The notes below the pieces were generated by a model. It was not told the DNA's origin. It was given only the letters and a program-made list of their open reading frames with translations, and did not search any database. Shown one piece after another: positions 1 to 11,810 of a DNA stretch of 64,000 nt. Each line of letters starts with the position of its first letter. Position 1 is the stretch's first letter. Origin of the DNA: Halocaridina rubra (taxonomy: Eukaryota; Arthropoda; Malacostraca; Decapoda; Atyidae). The translations under genes were made by a program, and so were the position numbers. The DNA is taken from positions 1 through 64,000 of the forward strand of contig JAXCGZ010003878.1 in the NCBI GenBank assembly GCA_037179515.1, written 5' to 3'.

Positions 1-557
1 CCTCTGTGGCTGTAAGGTTGATGTTCTCTAATACCGGCCCTTGAGCTTCTATCACTGCAATCTGAGGGGGTGGGGTATTTTCTACTGTAAATACTGACTG
101 AAACTCCTTGTTCAATTCTTTGCAGATCTCTTCATCCGTCTCAGTGATGCTTCCATCCGCTCTCTTTAGCCTTAAAACCTGTTCTTTTACCTTCAGTTTT
201 CCTCTGATAAAGTTGTGGAAAAGCTTGGGATTTTCTTTAGCCTTCCTGGTGATGTCCCTCTCATAGTCTCTCTCTGCCTCTCTCCTTTTACTTAGGTAGT
301 CATTTCTTGCTCTTTTGTAGGTTTGCCAGGCATTTATGTTTTTTCTCCTCCTATACCTTTTCCAGCATTTGTCTCTCCACTCCTTAGCTCTTTTACACCC
401 ATTATCGAACCATTTCTCTCTGGCATGAATTACACCTACTTTGGTGACAGGTATGCAGCAATCTACTATCTTCCCATATTTCTCACAAAAGATGTCATAC
501 ATTTCTTGTACAGATTTGTTGTAAAATAAGGTTCTCCAGTCAAGAACTGCAAAAAGC
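1..557 (-). mobile_element. CR1-clade LINE fragment (family A, copy A1)
   Basis: The reverse complement matches the part of family A between the end of the endonuclease and the start of the reverse transcriptase (compare 9617-10170 in copy A2). It runs off the left window edge, so its 3' end is not seen. Its 5' end is at about 557, where it abuts a plus-strand piece of a different LINE. It is non-functional in this form. No target duplication is visible at the right junction. Confidence 0.9.
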
Positions 558-1153
558 ATGTGTTTGAGATGAAATGCCTGAGGAGTATGATTGGCGTATC
601 GCAGTTGGATAGGGTTAGGAATGAAGTGGGAGAGCAAGAATGGGTGTGAGGAGAGAAATTGCAGCCAGAGTAGATATGAATGTTCTGAGATGATTTGGCC
701 ATGTGGAAAGGATGGATGATGAAAGACTGCTAAAAAAGGTGATGAATGCGAGAGTTGATGGGAGAAATGCTAGAGTGAGGCCTTGGTTTGGATGGATGGA
801 TGAAGTAAGGAGAGCCCTGAATGATAGGAGGATGGATGTGAGGGAACCAAGCGTGCTAGGAATAGGGATGAGTGGCGAGTGATTTTGACGCAGCTTTGAT
901 TGTCATCTGCTGTTTCTACGGGGCTGCATCTTACAGAGGTAGCCTTGTGGTAGGGGCAGTAGGGTAGTTGGCAGTTGTGAAGCGACACAGGTTGTGGAAG
1001 AGCCTAGAGAATGGGCTGTGGCACTCCAGCAGTGCCATCTGAACGGTTGCTAGCTCCCTCGTCATTGCCCATAGTGCAAAGTAATCCTCTTATTGTTTTC
1101 TTTTTTTATATCGGCTACCCCCTATTAAAAGGGGAAACAGCCAAAGTAGATAG
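558..1153 (+). mobile_element. RTE-like LINE 3'-end fragment
   Basis: This segment repeats the 3' end of the LINE at 20590-20873 plus 29156-29450: the C-terminal coding part followed by a 3' untranslated tail. The tail ends in a short poly-pyrimidine/purine stretch with GGGGAAACAGCC near 1131-1142. Because it lacks the LTR insertion seen in the other copy, it shows the uninterrupted empty site across that junction. Small indels break the reading frame. Assignment to the RTE group is tentative and rests on the general pattern of the C-terminus. Confidence 0.8.
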
Positions 1154-3060
1154 AATAGTTAGACCTCTATCTTGTCCCATTGTTGGTCTTTCAGAAGCCA
1201 GAGGGTGGGACATGCATAGTCTACAAGGTTTCATATGGCTTGCACATAGAAGGTTGTAAGGAGACTGAAGGATACACCGTCAAAAAGGTCTGTCGAAGGA
1301 CGGTTTGGCACAGTTTACATTTGTCACGCAAGTGTTATATCTCGGGTCCGAAGGTTAGTCGGCTGTCGATTTTCACACCCAGGTAGAGGTGCTTGGTAAC
1401 TCAGTCCACAGGCTTATTGCCTATGACCAGTCTAGCGTCTCGTCTTCATTGCAGAATGGGGAGAGACTTGGTTTTGAGGGCGTTTATCTTTAGTCCGAGG
1501 GAGATGGAGGCTTTGTATATCTTAAATTGGTGAGGCAGTGCTGGGTCTTATTTAAATTCCAGTCACCTCTTGTGACGAGGGCAAAGTCGTCTGCATAATT
1601 GAAGATCTTAGCTCCAGGTGGTAGTGCAATGTCCATTATTTTCTCTGTAAGACAGTTGAAGAGAAAGGGGCTGAGAATTCTACCTTGGGGGATCCCGTTT
1701 TCATGGACTTTATAGGTGGAATAATGCCCTTGAACTGTGACTGGAGTGTTACGATTTTGTAGACTCAGCTTGATCCAGGAGAGAAGGTTTCCTTTGATCT
1801 GCTTAGCGACCAGAGCAGAGTATAGCCGGTACATTGGCAAGTTCAAAGGCCTTCTCTAGATCAAGAAAAACAATGAATTCACGATGATCATTGATGAATG
1901 ATAGCATGGAAGCTATGAATTCTGAGGCACCTAGGCCTGGCTGGTAGTCGAACATAATTTCATGGAACGGTGGGCACTTCCAACAAAGTCTGTTAAGCAC
2001 CATCTTTTCCGCCGTCTTGGTCAGACAGCTTAAGAGGGAGACAGGGTGTAGATATTCCAGATTTTTTGGCTTAGGAATGAGCTGAATATCTGCCCTGCTC
2101 CATGGAGCTAGCCTGACTCTCTGCGTATATGTCTTGTTAATCAGAGAGAGTAGAGCAAGCTCCCCTTGGGATCCCATATTCTGAATCATCAAGTATGTGA
2201 TTCTGTCCACATCTGGGGCTGTGTTCTTGGAACTCTTGCTAACTTTCTGCAGCTCAGTCAGAGTGAAGGGGGAATCTTGATCTTCGGTGATGATGGCCTA
2301 TTCTACTTCATCCCATCTTGCAGTGGTGAGACCCTGAAGAGTTGCTCTGGTTGCAATGGGGAGCTGGTCGGAGTTAGCCCTCTCCGCAAATTTGGTGGAG
2401 AGTTCTTCAGCTACCCTGCTGGTGGCCCTGTGGAGGATGGTTCTAGGAGGTCCTCCTTTAGCAAAGGAGTTGATATTCCTCCACATTTGGCACACAGAGG
2501 TGTGAGCATCTGGGGTGGAACACCACTCAAGCCATTTCTTCCTCTTAATTTTTCGTGTCTCTTCATGGACATGTTCTTTGACTACCTGGAGAGTACAGTT
2601 CCTGTGCATTTTTGAGACGACGTTGAGCCGGTCATTGAGTTCTTTGACTCTATCACACTAGTACCACCTGTCATGATGATTAGCGTGATGTGGTTTGCAG
2701 AGGGGGATAGAGGAGTCAGCTGCGGCTTGCAAGGTGTTAACTAGTTCAGCCTCAGCTTGGTCAATATCTGCAGGTGGTGTATAAGCTAAGTACCAATTGC
2801 TGAGGTGCTCCTGGAATTGGCCCCAGTTTGCCCTCTTGAAATTCCATTGAGGAGGAGAAACAGGGATATGGAAGATTTCAGGAATTGTTAGATTGAGGTG
2901 GATCCCATTGTGGTCACTCATGACCAGAGGGTGAACTCTCCAAGTGGCATTTTGTTTTAGGAAGTTGAAGACGAAGGTGAGATCTAGTATTCCACCTATG
3001 TCGTGAGTTGGCTCGTGGTTGTTGAGCAAGGTGATGTTCTCTACCACGTTCTTCTACTTG
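1154..3060 (-). mobile_element. Decayed LINE, endonuclease and reverse transcriptase remnants
   Basis: Four minus-strand pieces follow one another in the order expected of LINE ORF2. At 3047-2658 lies the end of an APE-type endonuclease, with an LDLTFV stretch and the SDHNG catalytic motif. At 2609-2298 is the linker. At 2210-1803 are the first reverse transcriptase blocks, with LIPKPKN, FDYQPGLGASE and FLDLEKAFE. At 1846-1490 come the IPQGRILSPFLFN and YADDFALV blocks. A thumb-like remnant (YLGVKIDSRLTFGPE) continues to about 1165. Stops and frame changes separate the pieces, so this is a pseudogene. Clade is uncertain: jockey or I-like is my best guess. Confidence 0.8.
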
Positions 3061-3616
3061 AGTGTCTTGTAGCACCTCACGAGAGCAACTGAGAATAAAC
3101 TCACAAATGAAGCAAGTCACAAAACTCTATCGTTCACATTTTTCATAATCATTAGAACAAAATTTCACAATGACATTAAATATATTGTTCATTCGGCACA
3201 AGAAAAATCATGTAATGACCCATGGAAGATTATAATTGCAGAGAACTTTCTGTTTACACAAAGTAATCAACGCTATCATGACGCGGTAAAGATTTAAAGG
3301 CAGAAAGCCTGGCAAAGCAGATTTCGCTCTCAACTTCTGAGCTATACATACACTATGCATAAGAATATTCATACATACTTAATGTAACAAAATATGTATT
3401 CATACTATGTCTGTAAATATGCATGCATGCACTTACGCTACAATAAACAAAACTATCATGCACAATAGCACTTACATGTGTATGTAAGAATAAACTGTCT
3501 TGAAATATATTCAAGACAATGTACATCTGTTTTAGTTAAGCTTAAAAATTTTTACAATAATTAATAGTTTTCTTCAAGTTTAAATCCTCAAATCAAAGAT
3601 TTTTTCTCAAGCCATC
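3061..3616. other. No gene recognised
   Basis: AT-rich unique-looking sequence between the decayed LINE and the LTR element. I see no open frame with recognisable motifs and no clear repeat. Confidence 0.6.
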
Positions 3617-3621
3617 ATTCC

Positions 3622-4173
3622 TGTTATGTACTTAAGCAGTTATGTATTTTGTCAAAGATATTCTATATTTAAAATTATCTATTTCTATAAGCATATGAAT
3701 AACATTCTTAAGTACAAAGAGTATGACTTCAAAGAAGCCTATATAGGATGTAATTCCTCTATATTTGATTCTGTGTAAAGTACTTATGGTTCTGATCCCT
3801 CTAAGTAGATTCTCGTTTGTTCTTGTAATTCAATTAGTCGTAAGTGTATGTAACATATTATTGATTTCTTCTATGTAATAAACCCTGTTGAGGGAGGAGT
3901 GTTTTATATACCTCTTATTAATCCTAAGTCATCTGTGACGAAAATGGGATATGTGATATAATAGCAACCTTCATATACAAACAGGCCTACACTCGGCAAC
4001 ATAAAAGATATCTAGAAGATTATAATCATTCTTGCAGGTAAGAAAGACATTATTGGCGACGAAAAAGGGATATGTGATATAATAGCAACATTCATATACA
4101 TACTGGCTTACACTCGGCAACATAAAAGATATCTACAAGATTATTATCATTCTTGCAGGTAAGAAATACATTA
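3622..4173 (+). repeat. 5' LTR of element B, with a 121-bp tandem duplication
   Basis: It pairs with the split 3' LTR (6387-6722 plus 7854-7946). The 5' copy is about 120 bp longer because a 121-bp unit is tandemly repeated (3937-4057 and 4058-4178). The first unit carries the bases ATTGGC, which belong just beyond the LTR end, so the duplication spans the LTR/leader junction. A poly(A) signal AATAAA lies at 3877-3882. Confidence 0.88.
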
Positions 4174-4526
4174 TTGGATGACGAGATGAACGAACTCAGA
4201 AGAAAGAGTTACGAGGGGAACGATAATAATAACCGATAACCAGTTCCTGCCAGATATCTTCCGCTCAAGAGGACATCGCATCCCAGGCAGCCAGGAAGAT
4301 TCTTACGTCAGCCAGCAAAAAACCCTCAGCAGCAGACGGAAAGAAAACATTCGTCAATATAATTTTATGAATGTGTATAAGCTAAGTAAATTTTAATTAC
4401 ATGCATGTATGTTATGTAGTAAAGGTTATACAGTACCTGGATTAAGATAAAGATAATTATATAATAAGATAAAGATAGTTAAAGGAAAGTAATTAGGCTA
4501 AGCCTATAATAAATAAGGGCACAAGA

Positions 4527-5400
4527 ATGACTTCTCAAATACCTGCACCACCTCATTTTTCTATTGAATGTGACCCTAGAACAGTGGCACATAGGTGGAG
4601 GAAATATATTGATTCATTTAAGATCTATTTGGATTGCTTGGCCACAAAAACTGACAAGCAGAGGGTCAGCATCCTACTGCCACATAACAGGCCCAGAGGT
4701 TCAGGATATATTTAAAACACTAACCCCTGAGGATAATACATATAATAAAGCCGTAGAAGCATTAGGGAACTATTATAACCCCAGTGAAAATATCAGGTAC
4801 AAACGTAGCCTATTCATGGCAATTGAGCCTCGAGAAAATGAGAGTATAGATATGTTTGTCACAAGATTAAAGAAGCAACGTCAAATTTGCAAATATGATA
4901 CCCATAACTCTGAGGAAGACTTAATAGTCGATTTAGTCATTTGTAAATGCAAATCCAGTGAGCTCTTAGAGAGAAGCTATTACAAGCTAAAGACTTGAAT
5001 CTCCAAAAATTGTTGGAAATTGCAAGAGCTTATGAACAGTCTCGTGTTCAAAATAAAAGGATTGAGGAAAATTATAAAAAACCTCAGTCTGGAAGTGTAA
5101 ATAAAGTAGTGCAGTACAAACAACCGAATAAATCAGGCTCAAGTAACCATAAATCACACAAAAAACAGTAAACTTTGAAAAAAGGTATAAGAACATTACT
5201 TCCAATTACTGGCAAGGGAATAAAGCACAGACACCTAATAGTAACAAATATAAAGAATGTTACAGGTGCGGTAATAATAATCATCATCCGAATGATAGAT
5301 ATAAGTGTCCTGGTTATAACAATGTGTGCCAGTTTTGTGGATATTATGAACATTTTTCCAGGAAACGTTTTAAGAAAAAAAAAAAAAAAAAAAAAAAAAA
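4527..5400 (+). pseudogene. gag remnant of element B (capsid and zinc knuckle)
   Basis: The frame opens with MTSQIPAPPHF and carries a retrotransposon capsid-type region with the segment RWRKYIDSFKIYL. A frame change near 4675 moves the coding into the next frame (GPEVQDIF onward to about 4985), and another precedes the LLEIARAYEQS segment. A zinc-knuckle remnant follows at about 5255-5365, with CYRCG, HHPND and CQFCG; the last cysteine of the second knuckle is replaced. A run of about 28 A residues (5373-5401) then disrupts the frame. In life Gag would package the element RNA into virus-like particles in the cytoplasm. This copy cannot make it intact. Confidence 0.85.
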
Positions 5401-5545
5401 AACAAGGTGAAAAGAAAAACATACATTGTACAAAAGAAAGAGAACAAGAAAACTTAGGACAAGAAAACTTTGCTCTCCAACTAAATTCCACTTACGCAAA
5501 TAAGAGAATAGTGTGTGAAGTACAAGTAAATGGAAAAAATATATA

Positions 5546-6316
5546 GAAATGCAGTTAGATACAGCTCCAGATATAACTGTGATTTCAGAAGAAGTAGCCA
5601 AGAGAATACCTTATCTGAAAATAGAGGAGGACACAAGTTCATTAATCACAGATTGCAATAATCGAAAGATTAAACAATAGGAAAAGCTGAAGTTATGGTA
5701 AAATATGAGAAACAAATTGTGGAGTTACCAGTTGTAATAGTAACAGGAAATAGAAAGGGATTGTTAGGTTTAAACTGGATAAAAGGCCTAAAGGTAAACT
5801 TTCCAGAAGTGATAAATAAAACAAATCTAAAGATAAATAGCATAAGTACACAAGATCTGATGGAAGAGTATGAAACAATTTTTAAGCCAGGTTTAGGTAC
5901 TATAAACAATGTGACTGCAAACTTAGAATTAAAGGAAGATGCAATGCCAAAATTTTTGCCACCCTGACAAATACCTTTCGCACTGAAAACTCATGTCGAA
6001 AAAGATTAATATTGAGACTAGAGGAAGAAGGAAATTGGCAAAAGGTAAAATATAGTCAGTGGGCTAACTTTTAGTACCCGTAGCAAAGCCTGATGGAGGA
6101 GGAAGACTATGTGGTGATTATAAAGTCACAGTGAACCCACAATTAAAAGTTGCTCAAAATTCTTTACCTAACCCTAGTATTATGTTTCCTACTATGGGAG
6201 GTTGTAAGGTATTCTCAAAAATAGACTTGAAAAATGCTTTTCAGCAGTTAACAATGGACACAAAGTCACAAGAAATATGTAGTAATATAGTTACCTTATT
6301 TCAATATGTATCCTAA
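5546..6316 (+). pseudogene. protease and N-terminal reverse transcriptase remnant of element B
   Basis: An aspartic protease remnant starts at about 5549 with LDTAPDITVIS, where the usual Gly after Asp-Thr is Ala. It continues, after a stop near 5678, as LLGLNWIKGL (about 5761-5790). The connection to RT (KPGLGTI, KFLPP) ends with a stop at 5965-5967. The frame at 6131-6316 has the RT fingers motifs FSKIDLKNAFQQL and then stops. RT palm with the catalytic Asp pair, RNase H and integrase are all absent. Several stops and frame changes make it a pseudogene. Confidence 0.85.
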
Positions 6317-6386
6317 GTGTAATTTTGTATCTCGTGTAACTTGTTGTTTAAATAAAGGGGCCAATTAATTTTAGGGGAAAGGAGAC

Positions 6387-7946
6387 TGTTATGTATTTAA
6401 GAAGTTATGTATTTTGTCAAAGATATTCTCCATATAAAATTACCACTTTCTATAAGCAAATGAATAACATTCCTAAGTACAAAGAGTATAACTTGAAAGA
6501 AACCTATATAGGATGTAATTCCTCTATTTTTGATTCTGTGTAAAGTACTTATGGTTTTGATCCCTCAAAGTAGATTCTCATTTGTTCTTGTAATTCCATT
6601 AGTCGTAAGTTTATGTAACATATTATTAATTTCTTCTATGTAATAAACCCTGTTGAGGAAGGAGTGTTTTATATACCTCTTATTAATCCTAAGTCATCTG
6701 TGACAAAAATAGGATATGTGATTACCTAATTGTGATTACCTAATTGTGTTTACGGGAAAGAGCCCAAAGCTCGTATCTTCCCGTCTCCTCATCGGTTCCA
6801 TTTTTAGACTTAGTGATACTTATCGTACCTGTCCTTAAAACTATGGATTGAGATAGCATTAACTACCTCCTCGCTTAGCCAATTCCAATTATCAACTACT
6901 CTTACACTGAAAAAGTATTTCCTTACATCCTGCAAACAAGTTTTCTTACGAAGCTTCAAACTATGACCTCTAGTTCTAGAGCCAGCCATATCGAAATATC
7001 GATCCCTATCCACTCTATCATAACCATGAAGGAATTTAAAGACTGTCACCATATCCCCCCTTACTCTTCTAGCTTCGAGTGATGGCAAGTCAAATTCCCT
7101 CAGCCTCTCATCATAACTGAGATTGCGTATTTCTGGCGCCAGTTTCGTGGCATGTCTTTGAACTTTTTCAAGCTTAGCTATGTGCTTTTTCAAGTGCGGA
7201 TTCCAAAAGGGGGCTGCATATTCGAGTTTTGGCCTCACATAGGTTACATAAATATTTCTGAACATTTCCTTGTCCATGTGCCTGAAGGCTACCCTTACAT
7301 TTGATAAGAATGCATATGCTGCCCTTACTACGCCATTTATATGTATTTCTGGAGACAAATCTGCCAGTATGTTTACTCATAGATCTCTCTCATTTTCTGT
7401 CTCTTGAAGTTGTACTCCAGCCACCGAGTAGTCAAGCTTGGGCCTTCTTGCACTTGTACCCATTCTCATTACCTTACATTTTGAGGTATTGAATTTCATT
7501 AGCCACTTTTCTGACCACTCATGCAGATTATTTAGATCCTCCTGAAGTTCTCTACCATTGTTCTCGTTTTTTACTTTCTTCACAATCTTTGCATCATCTG
7601 CAAACATATTCATGAATGAATTTACAGACTCTGGTAGGTCATTTACATATACAAGGAACAAAAGTGGCCCTAAAACTGAACCCTGTGGAACTCCACTACT
7701 AACTCTTCTCCATTCAGACACTGTCTTACTTTAACCCTCTGTTCCCTTCCTTCTAAGTAAGTTTTTATCCATTCCAAGACATTTCCACCTATTCTAGCCA
7801 TTGATTGCAGCTTCCTAATAAGTCTCCCATGTGGATAATAGTTGCTATGTGATAATAGCAACATTCATATACAAACTGGCCTACACTCGGTAACATAAAA
7901 GATATCTACAAGATTATTTTCATTCTTGCAGGTAAGAAATACATTA
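6387..7946 (+). repeat. 3' LTR of element B, split by a LINE insertion
   Basis: The left part, 6387-6722, and the right part, 7854-7946, together match the 5' LTR minus its 121-bp extra unit. The intervening 6723-7845 is a CR1 LINE flanked by the 8-bp direct repeat TATGTGAT at 6715-6722 and 7846-7853. A purine tract precedes the LTR at 6373-6386. Confidence 0.88.
6723..7845 (-). mobile_element. 5'-truncated CR1-clade LINE (family A) inside an LTR
   Basis: On the minus strand it covers the RT palm (FADDAKI) to the C-terminus, then a short 3' UTR ending in two units of the ATTAGGTAATCAC-type tail (6723-6757). TSD TATGTGAT flanks it. The coding frame is broken by a small deletion near 7725 and by the stop TGA (complement of 7377-7379) that copies A2 and A3 also carry. 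At the truncated 5' end (7833-7845) extra bases resemble an inverted copy of the target (TAATAGTTGC against AATAGCAAC just beyond). Confidence 0.9.
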
Positions 7947-7951
7947 ATTCC

Positions 7952-8452
7952 TACATTCAAAAACAGTTTGATCTCTGAGACTTTTTTCTTTTTCATTATC
8001 GTAATCACATTCCTTAATTACTATCTTACGTCTAATAATGTAGGATTTCAGAGACTTATCTGTATTTTGAATGCATTTTCTAAATATATAGCATGCAGCT
8101 AATTATTTTTTTTTCTTGGAGCAAAGTATGTCAAGTACAGCAAGAACTGAGGATAATACTTGTGAAGGATCTGCCGCATCTAGATCACTTGGAGGAGGAA
8201 AACTTAAAGAATTGTAGTCATCCAGCGGCTCTTCTGCATCAGTTGTCTCTACGACCTTCACATCATCCGATTTTTTTTTCCTTTAAAGATACAACTCGAT
8301 TTTTTGGCGAAATAAACTCCAGATATGCTCACCGCCATCACTAAGAGACAGCCCACTTTGGGGGAGGGGCTCATATGGGGATATATCAGTCTCCATTTTC
8401 TCGACCACTACTGACCTCGACTCAGGAACATTAGATGAGAAGAAGCTCTGTA
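7952..8452. other. No gene recognised
   Basis: An 83-codon open frame at 8093-8344 has no recognisable motif and atypical composition. I consider this stretch unique or very old repeat DNA. Confidence 0.5.
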
Positions 8453-8497
8453 ATTACCTAATTGTAATTACCTAATTGTGTTTACGGGAAAGAGCCC
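8453..8497 (-). mobile_element. CR1 family A 3'-tail fragment, reverse orientation
   Basis: Two TACCTAATTGT-type units followed by TTTACGGGAAAGAGCCC match the reverse complement of the family A 3' end. It stops at 8497, eleven bases before the forward-oriented copy A2 begins, so the two pieces diverge from this point. Confidence 0.8.
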
Positions 8498-8508
8498 GGG
8501 AGGTCGGC

Positions 8509-11500
8509 TATTGTAAACATACACCAACTAGGTAAATATTCGAGGGAAGGAAAGCCGAGACCAACAAAAGTAACCTTTGAGAGAGGGGAAACATGTAGGG
8601 AAATATTGTTGAGAAAAAAAAGTCTAAAAGACCTTCAAGAATTCAAAGAAGTGTTCATTAGACAATACAGAACACAGGAAGAGATGGGAAAGATCAAAAA
8701 CTTGTTGCAAGAGGCAAGAGGTTAAATGATGAAAGAAATGAAGAGAAGAAAAATATTCATTACAGAGTTCTTCCAGACAAAGGGGAGATAAAGAAGATAT
8801 TGACAGAAGATCAGGGGATGGGGCCTCATTAAGATTGTTATACACAAATGCTGATGAATTAGCTGGTAAGGCAGTAGAATTAAAAGATAGGATTCAAAAT
8901 AGTAAGGCAGATATAGTAGCAATTACAGAGACTAAGTTGAGTGAGGACATAAACAGTGTCACAGTTTTTCCTAAGGGTTTCAGAATACTAAGGGTTGAAA
9001 GATCTGAGAGGACTGGTGGAGGGATAGCACTGCTCATAAGTGAAAGGATTCAAGTCGAAGAAATAAACTTGGCTATAGAAAGTGAGTTCAAGGAATTTCT
9101 TGTTGCTCGCATAAATACTGGGTCAGAGAGCATTATAATAACTGTTGTATACAACCCACCAAGGAACCAAAATAGGCTTGAAGTTTATGAGGAAAGTCAT
9201 ATAGGTACTATTGAAGTCATAAACTCAGTTGTTAACATGGCATGGGGAAAAAAATGTAGGATTTTGATTATGGGAGACTTTAATCATAAAGAGATAGATT
9301 GGATAAATCTTGACCCACACAGTGGTGAGGACTCATTCGGGGCAAGATTCCTAGATTGCGTACAAGGGAATTTCCTACACCAACATGTAATGGAACCAAC
9401 AAGGGCCAGGGGTGGGTATGAGCCATCACTACTTGATCTAGTGTTCACAGATAATGTGTTGGATATTGAAAAAATTGAGTATGAACCACCAATTGGAAAG
9501 AGTGACCACTGTGTGTTGTTGATGGAGTATATCATTAAAGATATTCTTCCTGAGAGTAGAGGCACTGAGGACATGAGGAGGAACTATCCGAAAGGAGATT
9601 ACATCAAAATGAATGAGCTTTTTGCAGTTATTGACTGGAGAAACTTATTTTACAACAAATCTGTACAAGAAATGTATGACATCTTTTGTGAGAAATATGG
9701 GAAGATAGTAGATTGCTGCATACCTGTCACCAAAGTAGGTGTAATTCATGCCAGAGAGAAATGGTTCGATAATGGGTGTAAAAGAGCTAAGGAGTGGAGA
9801 GACAAATGCTGGAAAAGGTATAGGAGGAGAAAAAACATAAATGCCTAGCAAACCTACAAAAGAGTAAGAAATGACTACCTAAGTAAAAGGAGAGAGGCAG
9901 AGAGAGACTATGAGAGGGACATCACCGGGAAGGCTAAAGAAAATCCCAAGCTTTTCCACAGCTTTATCAGAGGAAAACTGAAGGTTAAAGAACAGGTTTT
10001 AAGGCTAAAGAGAGCGGATGGAAGCATCACTGAGACGGATGAAGAGATCTGCAAAGAATTGAACAAGGAGTTTCAGTCAGTATTTACAGTAGAAAATACC
10101 CCACCCCCTCAGATTGCAGTGATAGAAGCTCAAGGGCCGGTATTAGAGAACATCAACCTTACAGCCACAGAGGTATGGAAAGCGCTGATGGATTTAGATG
10201 TTCATAAAGCTACAGGTCCTGATGACATATCCCCTCATGTGCTTAAAAAATGCGCAAACACAATATCAGTGGCACTAAGTATCATATTTAAGGAGTCACT
10301 GGAGTCGGGGGTGATTCCAAGATGCTAGAAACAAGCAAATGTGATACCTATCTTCAAAAAGGGAAGGAGGGATACGGCTCTGAACTATAGACCAGTTTCC
10401 TTGACCAGCATAGTTTGCAAAGTTATGGAGAAACTACTAAGGAAACATATCTCTCTTCACTTGGAATCCTTCAACTTTTTGTCAGTGAGGCAACATGGCT
10501 TCAGCGAAGGTAGATCAACAGTAACAAACTTATTAGAATTTTATGATGAGGTAAGCAAAATCTTACAGGAAAGAGAGGGCTGGGCAGATTGCATATTCCT
10601 AGACTTCCAGAAAGCGTTTGACACTGTTCCACATGGGAGACTTATTAGGAAGCTGCAATCAATGGCTAGAATAGGTGGAAATGTTTTGGAATGGATAAAA
10701 ACTTACTTAGAAGGAAGGGAACAGAGGGTTAGAGTAAGACACTCAGTGTCTGAATGGAGAAGAGTTAGTAGTGGAGTTCCACAGGGTTCAGTTTTAGGGC
10801 CACTTTTGTTCCTTGTATATGTAAATGACCTACCAGAGTCTGTAAATTCATTCATGAATATGTTTGCAGATGATGCAACGATTGTGAAGAAAGTAAAAAA
10901 CGAGAACAGTGGGAGAGAACTTCAGGAGGATCTAAATAATCTTCATGAGTGGTCAGAAAAGTGGCTAATGAAATTCAATACTTCAAAATGTAAGGTAATG
11001 AGAATGGGTACAAGTGCAAGAAGGCCCAAGCTTGACTACTCGGTGGCTGGAGTACAACTTCAAGAGACAGAAAATGAGAGAGATCTATGAGTAAACATAC
11101 TGGCAGATTTATCTCCAGAAATACATATAAATGGCATAGTAAGGGCAGCATATGCATTCTTATCAAATGTAAGGGTAGCCTTCAGGCACATGGACAAGGA
11201 AATGTTCAGAAATATTTATGTAACCTATGTGAGGCCCAAACTCGAATATGCAGCCCCCTTTTGGAAGCCGCACTTGAAAAAGCACATAGCTAAGCTTGAA
11301 AAAGTTCAAAGACATGCCACGAAACTGGTGCCAGGAATACGCAATCTCAGTTATGATGAGAGGCTGAGGGAATTAGACTTACCATCACTCGAAGCTAGAA
11401 GATTGAGGGGGGATATGGTGACAGTCTTTAAATTCCTTCATGGTTATGATAGAGTGGATAGGGATCGATATTTTGATATGGCTGGCTCTAGAACTAGAGG

Positions 11501-11730
11501 TCATACTTTGAAGCTTCGTAAGAAAACTTCTTTGCAGGATGTAAGGAAATACTTTTTCAGTGTAAGAGTAGTTGATAATTGGACTTGGCTAAGCGAGGAG
11601 GTAGTTAATGCTATCTCAATCCATAGTTTTAAGGACAGGTATGATAAGTATCACTAAGTATAAAATGGAACCGGTCAGGAGACGGGAAGATACGAGCTTT
11701 GGGCTCTTTCCCGTAAACACAATTAGGTAA

Positions 11731-11732
<2 letters not shown>
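8509..11732 (+). mobile_element. CR1-clade LINE copy A2, 5'-truncated
   Basis: It matches family A from the last third of ORF1 (compare 49562 onward) through ORF2 to the tail GTAAACACAATTAGGTAATCAC, which passes directly into (CA)n. The ORF1 part is frameshifted. ORF2 is described separately. No target duplication was identified, because the 5' side abuts the reversed tail at 8453-8497. Confidence 0.92.
8835..11657 (+). pseudogene. ORF2 of CR1 copy A2: APE endonuclease and reverse transcriptase with three stops
   Basis: One uninterrupted frame except for three stops. The APE endonuclease occupies about residues 1-240: it starts LYTNADE, carries the catalytic-type motif GDFNHKEIDW and ends at KSDHCVLL. 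A linker follows, then RT ([46 protein letters not shown]) and a C-terminal tail ending DKYH. The stops are TAG at 9846-9848 and TAG at 10326-10328, both in place of a TGG Trp codon kept in other copies, and TGA at 11088-11090 in place of GGA Gly. In an active copy the endonuclease nicks chromosomal DNA and RT copies the RNA onto it. There is no ATG at the 5' end of this frame. Confidence 0.9.

Positions 11733-11808
<76 letters not shown>
11733..11808 (+). repeat. (CA)n microsatellite at the tail of copy A2
   Basis: About 38 CA units directly continue the LINE tail TAATCACA and end where copy A3 starts. Confidence 0.97.

Positions 11809-11810
<2 letters not shown>

Larger units (their letters stand above)
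3622..7946 (+). mobile_element. Mag-like Gypsy LTR retrotransposon (element B), internally deleted
   Basis: Two direct LTRs starting TGTTATG and ending ACATTA bound the element. The 5-bp target duplication ATTCC lies at 3617-3621 and 7947-7951. The order inside is gag, zinc knuckle, protease and the start of reverse transcriptase. The rest of pol (RT palm, RNase H, integrase) is missing, and the sequence goes directly to a purine-rich tract (6373-6386) and the 3' LTR. A CR1 LINE copy splits the 3' LTR. Gag and protease-RT wording resembles the Mag group of Ty3/Gypsy. The element cannot be autonomous. Confidence 0.9.

Noticed and set aside
5373..5401. Poly(A) run as the tail of a processed insertion in element B
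   Set aside because: Coding similarity to the gag zinc knuckle precedes it and retroelement coding resumes shortly after, so a slippage expansion inside the gene is simpler.
11616..11804. Cys-Val repeat frame over the (CA)n tract, and the similar one at 13044-13232
   Set aside because: Translation of a microsatellite joined to the antisense of a LINE 3' UTR; no protein evidence.
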